A stretch of 6,686 nucleotides of DNA, taken from the NCBI GenBank assembly GCA_013696425.1, contig JACCYP010000253.1:1-6686 (forward strand). The letters run 5' to 3'. Positions within the stretch are counted from its first letter, which is position 1; each line of letters opens with the position of its first letter. The notes under the pieces are model-generated. The model was not told the DNA's origin, made no database searches, and was given only the letters and a program-made list of their open reading frames with translations. Shown in pieces: positions 1 through 5,757 of this stretch. This DNA is from Thermoleophilaceae bacterium. Its GTDB lineage: Bacteria; Actinomycetota; Thermoleophilia; Solirubrobacterales; Thermoleophilaceae. A program made the translations under genes and the position numbers.

Positions 1-350
1 CCGGTGGGATGCGCCAGCGCGTGGCGTTCCTGCGCACGCTTCTGCCCGGGCGGCCGGTGCTGCTGCTCGACGAGCCGTTCGCCTCGCTCGACTCGATCAC
101 CCGCGCGGGGATGCAGGAGTGGCTGGCCGGCGCGCTCGCGGAGGAGCCGCGCACGGTGGTGCTCGTGACCCACGATGTGGAGGAGGCGCTCTACCTGGCC
201 GACCGCGTCGCCGTGCTCTCTCCCCGCCCCGGCCGGGTGGTGGCGGAGATCGAGGTGGCCATCCCCCGCCCCCGCCCCCGCCGCGCCACCGTCACGAGCC
301 CGGATTTCGCCGCGCTGCGCGAACGGGCGATGGAGGCGCTCGGCGAATGA
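1..350 (+). CDS. ABC transporter ATP-binding protein, C-terminal fragment (ThiZ/SsuB/TauB-like), cut by window start
   Basis: This is the nucleotide-binding subunit of an ABC importer and powers uptake by ATP hydrolysis on the cytoplasmic face of the membrane. The reading frame is open to the left edge, so the Walker A half lies outside the window. The visible part begins inside the ABC signature (GGMRQR, the end of LSGGMRQR). It continues with Walker B and the D-loop (LLLDEPFASLD) and the H-loop (VTHDVEEA), followed by the usual ADRVAVLSPRPGRV segment. The ATG at position 9 is the Met inside the signature, not a start. The DEPFASLD and THDVEEA wording is typical of the nitrate/sulfonate/taurine/pyrimidine importer ATPases. 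The stop overlaps the permease start as ATGA (347-350), so the two genes are translationally coupled. ABC ATPase identity is secure. The substrate assignment rests only on the downstream binding protein. Confidence 0.95.
   Translation, partial: GGMRQRVAFLRTLLPGRPVLLLDEPFASLDSITRAGMQEWLAGALAEEPRTVVLVTHDVEEALYLADRVAVLSPRPGRVVAEIEVAIPRPRPRRATVTSPDFAALRERAMEALGE
332..336 (+). promoter_or_regulatory. Ribosome binding site for the ABC permease
   Basis: GGAGG lies 10 nt before the ATG at 347, inside the last codons of the ATPase gene. The spacing is slightly long, but it supports 347 as the permease start over the in-frame upstream codons, which would encode a shadow of the ATPase gene. Confidence 0.55.
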
Positions 351-1084
351 GGCGCGTGCTCCTGGCCGCGCTGTCCCTCGCCGCCCTCGTGGGGCTGTGG
401 GCGTTCGCCGCCTCCCGGACCGACGACCTGCTGCTGGCCTCGCCGGGCCAGACCTGGGGCGCGTTCACCGACAACCGCTCGCTGCTGCTCGACAACGCCT
501 GGGTCACGCTCCAGGAGGTGCTGCTGGGGCTGCTCGTGGCCGTGGTGCTCGGCGCCCTCGCCGCGTTCGCCATGCACCGCTCGCACGTGGTCCGGGACGC
601 CACCTACCCGCTGCTCGTGGCCTCGCAGGCCATCCCGATCGTGGTGCTGGCTCCGCTCTTCATCCTCGCCTTCGACTACGGCATGGGCCCGAAGATCGCG
701 ATCGTCGCGCTGATCTGCTTCTTCCCCTTCACGGTCAACCTGCTCGACGGCCTGCGCTCACTCGACCCGGACGTGCTCAAGCTGATGCGCTCGATGGGCG
801 CCTCGCGCGGGCGGATGCTGCGCCTCGCCGAGTTCCCGGCCGCCCTGCCGGGCGCGTTCTCCGGCCTGCGGATTGCCGCCACGGTGTCCGTGATCGGCGC
901 CGTGTTCGGCGAATGGGCCGGCGCCGATAAAGGCCTCGGCCGTCTCGTCCTCATCGACAACAACCAACTCGAGACCGCCCGTACGTATGCCGGCGTGGTG
1001 CTGCTCGCCCTGATGGCGGTGGCGCTGTTCACGCTGGTTACGCTCGCGGAACGAATCGCGATTCCCTGGAGGAACACGCCTTGA
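347..1084 (+). CDS. thiX: ABC transporter permease, BPD/SsuC-ThiX type
   Basis: This 245-residue integral membrane permease is expected to form the homodimeric channel of the importer. The first 21 residues form a TM helix with an RR before it. Further hydrophobic segments fall near residues 55-76, 88-108, 116-133, 177-188 and 213-234. The cytoplasmic EAA loop that docks on the ATPase runs through about residues 146-177 (SMGASRGRMLRLAEFPAALPG, then GLRIA) and is intact. Length and helix number fit the family. The start at 347 was chosen because it overlaps the ATPase stop (ATGA), has a GGAGG upstream and begins directly with the first TM helix. The stop overlaps the TTG start of the next gene. 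The thiX symbol is inferred from the ThiY-like binding protein. From its own sequence it could equally be called SsuC/TauC-like. Confidence 0.93.
   Translation: MRRVLLAALSLAALVGLWAFAASRTDDLLLASPGQTWGAFTDNRSLLLDNAWVTLQEVLLGLLVAVVLGALAAFAMHRSHVVRDATYPLLVASQAIPIVVLAPLFILAFDYGMGPKIAIVALICFFPFTVNLLDGLRSLDPDVLKLMRSMGASRGRMLRLAEFPAALPGAFSGLRIAATVSVIGAVFGEWAGADKGLGRLVLIDNNQLETARTYAGVVLLALMAVALFTLVTLAERIAIPWRNTP
1068..1073 (+). promoter_or_regulatory. Ribosome binding site deciding the TTG start at 1081
   Basis: GGAGGA lies 7 nt before TTG at 1081. It fixes a TTG initiation codon, and the codons that follow encode a textbook lipoprotein signal peptide. The site lies in the last codons of the permease gene. 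Confidence 0.85.
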
Positions 1085-2076
1085 AGAAGCTGCTCCCGCT
1101 CCTGCTCGCCCTGATCGCGATCGCCGGCTGTGGCGAGAAGGAGGAGAACACCGGCGCGGCGGCCAAGGAGGAGTTCACGCTCCTGCTCGACTACGTGCCG
1201 AACGCCGACCACGCCTCGATCTACGCCGCGCAGGCGGCGGGCTACTTCGACGACGTCGGCCTCGACCTGAAGATCCGCGAGCCCTCGGATCCCGCCGCGC
1301 CGCTCGCGCAGGCCTCGGCGAACCGGGTCGATCTCGCGATCTCCTACGAGCCCGAGCTGCTGCGGGCGCGCGACCTCGAGAAGCAGGTGGTGTCGGTGGG
1401 TGCGCTCGTGCGCAAGCCGCTCACCTCGCTGATCTCGCTGCCCGCCGCCGGGATCGACGGCCCCGAGGATCTCGAGGGCAAGACCGTCGGGACCGCCGGG
1501 ATCGACTACCAGAGCGCCTACCTGAAGACGATCCTCCAGCAGGCCGGCATCCCCGCCGACCGCGTGAAGGAGCGAGACGTCGGCTTCGGGCTCACGCCCG
1601 CGCTACTGACCAAGAAGGTCGACGCCGTGCTCGGCGCCTTCTGGAACGTCGAGGGCGTGGAGCTCGAGCGCAAGAAGCGCAACCCGAAGATCATCCGGAT
1701 CGAGCAGGCGGGCGTGCCGACCTACAACGAGCTGATCTTCGTCGCGAACCAGCGGGCAGTCGAGGAGGATCCCGCCAAGGTGAGGCGCTTCCTCGCGGCG
1801 CTCGCACTCGGCACCCGCGACCTCGAGCGCGACCCCGAGGTGGGCGTGAAGGCGCTCGTGAAGGCGAACCCCGAGCTCAAGGCGCCTCTACAGCGCGCCG
1901 AGCTCGACGTGACGATCCCGCTGTTCCTGCCCGAGCGGGGCGACCCGTTCGGCTACCAGGACCCGGCGGAGTGGGCGCGCTTCACGAAGTGGATGCGCGA
2001 CAACGGGCTGCTGGAGAACCTGACCACTCCGGAGGGCGCGTTCACCAACGACCTGCTGCCGGGGCGGCGCCCCTGA
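1081..2076 (+). CDS. thiY: ABC transporter substrate-binding lipoprotein, NMT1/THI5-like (ThiY-like pyrimidine-precursor binding protein)
   Basis: This 331-residue extracytoplasmic binding protein is expected to capture a thiamine pyrimidine precursor (formylaminopyrimidine or hydroxymethylpyrimidine, by analogy with ThiY) for the permease and ATPase encoded upstream. Residues 1-16 are a signal peptide (KK, then a Leu/Ala core) ending in the lipobox IAGC, with lipidated Cys17. The mature domain opens with LLLDYVPNADHASIYAA (residues 34-50), the hallmark of NMT1/THI5-like proteins, where the Asp and Asn-x-x-His line the pyrimidine pocket. Other family-like segments are GYFDDVGLDL (54-63), LEGKTVGTAG (131-140) and KVDAVLGAFWNVEG (179-192). 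The yeast THI5 CCCFC iron motif is absent, as expected for a transporter protein rather than a synthase. The TTG start overlaps the permease stop (TTGA) and has a strong RBS. The 3' end overlaps the convergent glycosylase gene by 35 bp. A riboswitch, if present, would be upstream of the window. Confidence 0.88.
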   Translation: MKKLLPLLLALIAIAGCGEKEENTGAAAKEEFTLLLDYVPNADHASIYAAQAAGYFDDVGLDLKIREPSDPAAPLAQASANRVDLAISYEPELLRARDLEKQVVSVGALVRKPLTSLISLPAAGIDGPEDLEGKTVGTAGIDYQSAYLKTILQQAGIPADRVKERDVGFGLTPALLTKKVDAVLGAFWNVEGVELERKKRNPKIIRIEQAGVPTYNELIFVANQRAVEEDPAKVRRFLAALALGTRDLERDPEVGVKALVKANPELKAPLQRAELDVTIPLFLPERGDPFGYQDPAEWARFTKWMRDNGLLENLTTPEGAFTNDLLPGRRP

Positions 2077-2884
2077 GCGCGTACATCCCGGCGATCGCCT
2101 GGTAGGGCGCGTAGGGCGCGAAGTACTCCCGCACCTCGTCCTCGGTGGCCCTGCGGCCGAGACCCGCAAGCACGCCCACGATCTTCACGTAGGCGAGGTC
2201 GCCGGCGGGCAGCATGTCGGCGCGGCCCTGGCCATGCCAGGCGAGCTTCTCGATCGTCCACGAGCCGACGTTCGGGATCGAGCGCAGCCGCGCCCAGTCC
2301 TTCTCCGGCTCCTCGGAATGGAGGTCGATACGGCCGTCGGCCACCTCGCGCGCGGCGCAAAGCAGCGCGATTGCGCGCCGCTCCGCGAGGCCGCAGGACT
2401 GGATCTCCGGCGGCGAGCGGCGGGCGATGGCGGCTGCCGTGGGCGAGTTCGAACGCCTGCCGCACTCGCTGCGGCGCCCGAACCGGCGGATCATCCGCTT
2501 CTGGATCTCGAACGCGGCGCCGGCCTCGATCAGCTGCTCGGTGATCGCCCAGGCGAGCGATTCGAACGGCTCGGGCTGGCGCCAGGGCCGGTACCACTGG
2601 CGCTGCCGGATGGCCGGGCCCACCAGCGGGTCGCGGCGGAACCGGCGCATGAACGGCGCCAGGTCGAGGTCGAGCGCCAGGGCGAAGCGCATCCGGTCGA
2701 TGCCGTACTCGCAGGCCTGCCGGCTGGGGGCCTCCGCCTGGAAGCGGACGCTCCCGGCCGCGATCCATGATCGCACCAGCACCGGTTCCTCCTGGTGGTG
2801 GAGCAGGCGTTCGAGCACGTTGCCGCGGCGGCGGGTGAGCCCGTCGCGCGAGCCGCCCGGGAGCCGGAAGCGGCCGACGGGCAC
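2042..2884 (-). CDS. DNA-3-methyladenine glycosylase, AlkA-like HhH-GPD family
   Basis: This 280-residue base-excision repair glycosylase is expected to cleave alkylated purines from DNA. It has an AlkA-like N-terminal region (about residues 1-100). The helical core starts at PEPFESLAWAITEQLIE (about 104-120). The helix-hairpin-helix is at about 202-212 (SIPNVGSWTIE), followed by HGQGRADMLPAGDLAYVK (217-234). By alignment to AlkA, Asp229 in the PAGD segment is the catalytic Asp. The conserved FAPYAPYQAIAGMYAL segment (255-270) closes the domain. I chose the GTG at 2884: AGAGAG lies 7 nt upstream, the alignment to relatives begins there (GRFRLPGGSRDGL), and a hairpin at 2953-2970 marks the upstream region as intergenic. 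An in-frame start at 2977 would add 31 low-complexity residues. The gene is convergent with and overlaps the binding-protein gene. Methylpurine glycosylase activity is a family inference. Confidence 0.87.
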   Translation of the reverse strand: MPVGRFRLPGGSRDGLTRRRGNVLERLLHHQEEPVLVRSWIAAGSVRFQAEAPSRQACEYGIDRMRFALALDLDLAPFMRRFRRDPLVGPAIRQRQWYRPWRQPEPFESLAWAITEQLIEAGAAFEIQKRMIRRFGRRSECGRRSNSPTAAAIARRSPPEIQSCGLAERRAIALLCAAREVADGRIDLHSEEPEKDWARLRSIPNVGSWTIEKLAWHGQGRADMLPAGDLAYVKIVGVLAGLGRRATEDEVREYFAPYAPYQAIAGMYALRGAAPAAGRW

Positions 2885-2891
2885 GTGATCG

Positions 2892-2897
2892 CTCTCT
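2892..2897 (-). promoter_or_regulatory. Probable ribosome binding site for the glycosylase gene
   Basis: On the minus strand AGAGAG lies 7 nt before the GTG at 2884. It is an imperfect Shine-Dalgarno sequence at ideal spacing, and it supports the shorter start over the one at 2977. Confidence 0.5.
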
Positions 2898-2952
2898 AGA
2901 ACCACAGACGGTCCTGAAGCGAGAGCCAAGTCCGGCCAGGAAGAGGGCCGAA

Positions 2953-2970
2953 GGCTTGGTGGGCCAAGCC
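2953..2970 (-). terminator. Hairpin between the small membrane protein gene and the glycosylase gene
   Basis: A perfect 7-bp inverted repeat (GGCTTGG / CCAAGCC) surrounds a 4-nt loop, about 30 nt past the stop of the small membrane protein gene. On the minus strand the bases after the stem are TTCGGCCCTCTTCC, pyrimidine-rich but not a true U-tract. It is therefore a weak intrinsic terminator, an attenuator, or a transcript-end stabiliser. Its position supports treating 2885-2999 as an intergenic spacer of about 115 bp. Confidence 0.5.
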
Positions 2971-2999
2971 GAGGCACCGATGACGCCGCCGGACGCCGG

Positions 3000-3287
3000 C
3001 TATCGCTTCAGGAGGTGGACGTCGACGAGGAAGCTGCGCGTTGCGGCGACGTCGAGCTTCGCCGCCTTGCGCCTGCTCGGCAGCATCCGGCTCGGGTGGC
3101 GCAGGGCGCGCAGGACCCGGACGGCGGTGATGGCGACGATCCCGGCCACGAACCCGGCGGATGCGGCGAGCACGGGCGCCGGAACCTGCCGCACGATGTC
3201 GAGAGCGCGGGGCTCCCGCTCGACGGGGGTCGCGTCGACGACCTGGACGGGGAGGTGGCGGACTTCGGCTTCGGCGGGCTCGCTCAC
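3000..3287 (-). CDS. Small single-pass membrane protein, function unknown
   Basis: This 95-residue protein is not recognised as a named family. Residues 1-34 are acidic and polar. Residues about 36-57 (APVLAASAGFVAGIVAITAV) form one TM helix. The segment after it is strongly basic (RVLRALRHPSR, then SRRKAAK), which by the positive-inside rule puts the C terminus in the cytoplasm. The protein ends in a compact tail, RSFLVDVHLLKR. The GTG start overlaps the stop of the GNAT-like gene as GTGA, so it is very probably translated by coupling from that gene, and no Shine-Dalgarno is needed or seen. The coupling suggests a role with the acyltransferase-like protein, such as a membrane anchor or accessory subunit. 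That is inference only. No catalytic motif is visible. Codon use and GC resemble the neighbours. Confidence 0.75.
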   Translation of the reverse strand: MSEPAEAEVRHLPVQVVDATPVEREPRALDIVRQVPAPVLAASAGFVAGIVAITAVRVLRALRHPSRMLPSRRKAAKLDVAATRSFLVDVHLLKR

Positions 3288-4450
3288 GAAGGAGGCGAGT
3301 CTACTCCGGTAGCGGACGCGCTGGGGAGCATCCGCTCATAGACCCGGTACTTCTTGACGATGGTGCCCCCCATCGCCTCCATGCCCTTGTTCATCGCGTC
3401 GTTGGTCTCGAGGATCCAGCCCATCTCGCCACCGGTCTGGGGGCGGTGGGCCGCGGTGTTGAAGTGCTCCGCGTAGAGGCCGGCGGCCACTCCCGTGTGC
3501 TGGTACTCGGGCTTCACCCCGAGGAACCCCACCCGCACTCGGTCCATCGTCCGCCCCTTGTTCAGGAAGTGCCACCAGCCGAGCGGGAGCAGGCGGCCGT
3601 TCATCTTGCGCAGGACCTTGTTCACGTCGGGCACGGTGATGGCGATCCCGACGGGCTCGCCCTCCTTGGTCTCGGCGACCATGAACCAGTGCTTGTCGAA
3701 AACGAGCTGGAGCTCCTGCCCGTAGGCGTCGAGGTCCTCCTTGGAGTAGGGCACGAAGCCGAAGTTCCGCCGCCAGGCGCGGTTGTAGATCTCCCCGAAC
3801 ACGTCGAGGTCCTTGCGCAGCCGCCGCCGGCTCATCTTGCGCAGCACGATCCCGTGCTCGGGCTCGAGCTTGTCCGCGAGCTCCCAGATCACCGGCAGCA
3901 CCTTCTCCCGGTCTGAGACCTCGAGGTTCCACATGTAGAGGTCGACGGCCTTCTCAAGGCCGGCCGCTTCGCAGAGCCGCTGGTAGTAGGGCGGCTGCCA
4001 GGGCTGCTTGACCATCGGATCGAGCTCGAACCCCTCGATCAGGACGCCGGACTCGTCGTTCATCTGGAAGTCCATCGGGCCGACCATGCGGTCGCGGCCC
4101 CGCTCCCGCAGCCACGCGGCGGCGGTATCCAGCAGCGTGCGCAGCACCTCGGGGTCCTCCTCGAGCTCGAGGAAGCCGAACATCCCCCACGCGTTGTCCT
4201 GATAGTCGTTCAACGCCTGGTCGATCTGGGCGCTGATCCGCCCGACGCTGCGGCCGTCGCGCTCCGCGAGGAACAGCTGGAACTCACCGCCGTGGCGCCC
4301 GAACTGCCCTTGGCGCGGATTCAGGAAGATCCGGCGCTCCAGCTTGAGCGGAGGGACCCACCTGGGCTCGTTAGCATGGAGCCTGAACGGCAGCTCTATG
4401 AACGCCTTCATGTCGCGCCGGGACGCGACGGGTTTCACCACCGGGTTCAA
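3284..4450 (-). CDS. Tandem GNAT-fold N-acyltransferase-like protein (candidate bacterial ceramide synthase-type enzyme)
   Basis: This 388-residue cytoplasmic protein has two GNAT-like halves. The N-terminal half has a conserved opening (FIELPFRLHANEPRWVPPL, residues 17-35), a strand-helix unit ending in AWLRERGRDRMVGPMDF (112-128) and NDESGVLIEGF (131-141). The C-terminal half has GFLGVKPEYQHTGVAAGLYAE (308-328), a typical acyl-CoA-binding GNAT motif A (Q-x-x-G-x-A/G), then GWILETNDAMNKGMEAMGG (344-362) and KKYRVYER (366-373). The TTG at 4450 was chosen because NPVVKPVASRRDMKAF then lines up with the usual N terminus of this family. GTG at 4441 or 4438 and ATG at 4411 are alternatives. The frame has no stop upstream as far as 5647, but that stretch is antisense to the next gene and not real coding. 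The gene is divergent from a serine-palmitoyltransferase-like gene, which suggests N-acylation of a long-chain amine. The acyl donor and acceptor are unproven. Confidence 0.85.
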   Translation of the reverse strand: MNPVVKPVASRRDMKAFIELPFRLHANEPRWVPPLKLERRIFLNPRQGQFGRHGGEFQLFLAERDGRSVGRISAQIDQALNDYQDNAWGMFGFLELEEDPEVLRTLLDTAAAWLRERGRDRMVGPMDFQMNDESGVLIEGFELDPMVKQPWQPPYYQRLCEAAGLEKAVDLYMWNLEVSDREKVLPVIWELADKLEPEHGIVLRKMSRRRLRKDLDVFGEIYNRAWRRNFGFVPYSKEDLDAYGQELQLVFDKHWFMVAETKEGEPVGIAITVPDVNKVLRKMNGRLLPLGWWHFLNKGRTMDRVRVGFLGVKPEYQHTGVAAGLYAEHFNTAAHRPQTGGEMGWILETNDAMNKGMEAMGGTIVKKYRVYERMLPSASATGVDSPPS

Positions 4451-4468
4451 GGCGCGCCACCGTAGCCG
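4451..4468. promoter_or_regulatory. 18-bp divergent intergenic region between the GNAT-like and SPT-like genes
   Basis: The whole gap between the TTG at 4450 (minus) and the ATG at 4469 (plus) is 18 bp, containing the palindrome GGCGCGCC at 4451-4458. Neither gene has a convincing Shine-Dalgarno. On the minus strand TACGGT (4464-4459) fits a TANNNT -10 pattern placed for a nearly leaderless GNAT mRNA, but the match is weak. No convincing plus-strand -10 was found. Promoters for both genes must overlap each other or lie inside the opposite coding region. Confidence 0.4.
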
Positions 4469-5704
4469 ATGACCACCGCGATCGACCTCTTCGACAAGGC
4501 CCGCAACCACGAGCGGCTCGAACTCCTGCGCGCGGCGCAGGACGCCGACATGGTGCCCTACTTCCGGACGCTCGAGGGCGAGGCCGGGCCCGTCGTGCGA
4601 ATGGAGGGGCGCGACCGGCTGATGCTCGGCTCGAACAACTATCTCGGGCTCACCGGCAACCAGCGCGTGAAGGACGCCGCCCGCGCCGCGCTGGACGAGT
4701 ACGGCACCGCGCTCACCGGATCGCGGTTCATGAACGGCACGATTCCCCTGCACGTGGCGCTCGAGGAGGAACTCGCCGAGTGGATGGGCACCGACGACGC
4801 GATCGTCTTCACCGCCGGCTACCTCGCCAACGTGGGCTGCATCGGGACGCTGCTCGACCCCGGCGACACCGTGATCTGCGACTCCGGCGACCACGCCTCG
4901 ATCCTCGACGCGGTGCAGATGTCGCGCGCCCGGATCCGGCCCTTCCGCCACAACCGCCTCGACAAGCTCGAGCAGATGCTCGGGCGGGCGGCCACCGACG
5001 GCGGCGGCGTGCTCGTGGTGGTCGACGGCGTGTTCTCGATGGAGGGCGACGTTGCCGACCTGCCCCGGATCGCCGAGCTCTGCTCGGCGCACGGCGCGCG
5101 ACTGATGGTGGACGAGGCCCACGGCGCAGGCGTGCTCGGCGCACGCGGCTGCGGCGCCTCCGAGCTGCTCGGCGTCGAGGACAAGGTCGACATCCGGATG
5201 GGCACCTTCTCGAAGTCGCTCGCCTCCTGCGGCGGCTTCATCGCCGGGCCCGGCGACGTGCTCGAGTTCTTGCGCTACCAGTCGCGGGCGTTCATGTTCA
5301 CGGCCTCGGCCGTGCCGGCCGCCGTCGGCGCCGCGCGCGAGGCGCTGCGAATCACACGCTCGCCCGAGGGCGCCGAGCTGTTCGAACGGGTGCTCGACAA
5401 CGCGCGGTATCTGAGCGAGGGCCTGGCGTCCCTCGGCTTCGACGTGATCCCCGCCACCGAGATCGACGGCCGCACGATCCACACCCCGATCGTGCCGGCG
5501 CTGATCGGCGACGACTGGAAGGCCGCGCTGATGTGGAAGGTGCTCTACGACGCCGGCATGTACGTGAACCTCGCGATCTACCCCGCAGTCCAGCGCGGCG
5601 GCGCGCTCATGCGCACGTCGGTGATGGCCACGCACGAGAAGGAGCACCTCGATCGCGCGCTGGAGATGTTCGACGCCGCCCGGGCGTCACTGCCGGCGGA
5701 GTGA
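4469..5704 (+). CDS. PLP-dependent alpha-oxoamine synthase, serine palmitoyltransferase-like
   Basis: This 411-residue fold-type I PLP enzyme is expected to condense an amino acid with an acyl thioester, releasing CO2, to give a 3-oxo-amine (3-ketosphinganine-like if serine and a C16 acyl group are used). Visible motifs are LGSNNYLGLT (53-62), GTALTGSRFMNGTIPLH (79-95), DHAS with the PLP-stacking His142, DEAHGAGVLG with Asp215 and His218 (215-224), and GTFSKS with the PLP Schiff-base Lys249 (245-250). FTAS follows at 277-280. The C-terminal ALMWKVLYDAGMYVNLA (353-369) and MRTSVMATHE (381-390) match serine palmitoyltransferases such as Sphingomonas SPT more closely than BioF or KBL. Length fits the soluble bacterial SPT group. 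The ATG start gives the usual N-terminal helix, though no clear RBS is seen. The neighbouring acyltransferase-like gene favours a lipid role over biotin synthesis. BioF annotation is likely by default pipelines. Confidence 0.88.
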   Translation: MTTAIDLFDKARNHERLELLRAAQDADMVPYFRTLEGEAGPVVRMEGRDRLMLGSNNYLGLTGNQRVKDAARAALDEYGTALTGSRFMNGTIPLHVALEEELAEWMGTDDAIVFTAGYLANVGCIGTLLDPGDTVICDSGDHASILDAVQMSRARIRPFRHNRLDKLEQMLGRAATDGGGVLVVVDGVFSMEGDVADLPRIAELCSAHGARLMVDEAHGAGVLGARGCGASELLGVEDKVDIRMGTFSKSLASCGGFIAGPGDVLEFLRYQSRAFMFTASAVPAAVGAAREALRITRSPEGAELFERVLDNARYLSEGLASLGFDVIPATEIDGRTIHTPIVPALIGDDWKAALMWKVLYDAGMYVNLAIYPAVQRGGALMRTSVMATHEKEHLDRALEMFDAARASLPAE

Positions 5705-5707
5705 CCC

Positions 5708-5754
5708 ACAGTCCTGCTTTCACCACCCATACGGCGGTCAGGGCAGGATTGTTT
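5708..5754 (+). terminator. Candidate terminator hairpin in the convergent gap
   Basis: In the 53-bp gap between two convergent stops, ACAGTCCTGC (5708-5717) pairs with GCAGGATTGT (5743-5752). This gives a 10-bp stem with one G-U on the plus-strand transcript, extendable inwards by U-G, U-G and U-A pairs, around a loop of about 19 nt. The stem's end runs into TTTGAT, only a short T-run. The same repeat read from the minus strand has an A-C mismatch and no T-run, so it better fits termination of the synthase transcript. Confidence 0.45.
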
Positions 5755-5757
5755 GAT

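Noticed and set aside
262..284. Repeated CCCCCG runs
   Set aside because: They encode a Pro-Arg stretch in the C-terminal tail of the ABC ATPase, with no sign of a regulatory or recombination role.
2061..2073. GGGGC-GGC-GCCCC inverted repeat at the end of the binding-protein gene
   Set aside because: A 5-bp GC stem without a T-run, inside coding sequence of both strands. It is expected by chance at this GC level, so it is not called as a terminator.
2104..2121. Tandem 9-bp direct repeat (TAGGGCGCG twice)
   Set aside because: It encodes the conserved APYAPY segment of the glycosylase C terminus, so coding constraint explains it.
2214..2888. Plus-strand frames opposite the glycosylase gene
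   Set aside because: Ser/Arg-rich translations without motifs. The minus-strand frame carries the full HhH-GPD signature.
4397..4402. TATGAA as a possible -10 box for the SPT-like gene
   Set aside because: No suitable -35 at 16-18 bp spacing was found, and it lies inside the GNAT-like coding region. It is too weak to call.
4451..5647. A stop-free minus-strand frame of about 400 codons antisense to the SPT-like gene, in frame with the GNAT-like gene
   Set aside because: Its product is His/Glu/Arg-rich low-complexity sequence with no domain, as expected from the reverse complement of a high-GC gene. The plus-strand frame has complete PLP-enzyme motifs, and GNAT family similarity begins only near 4450.
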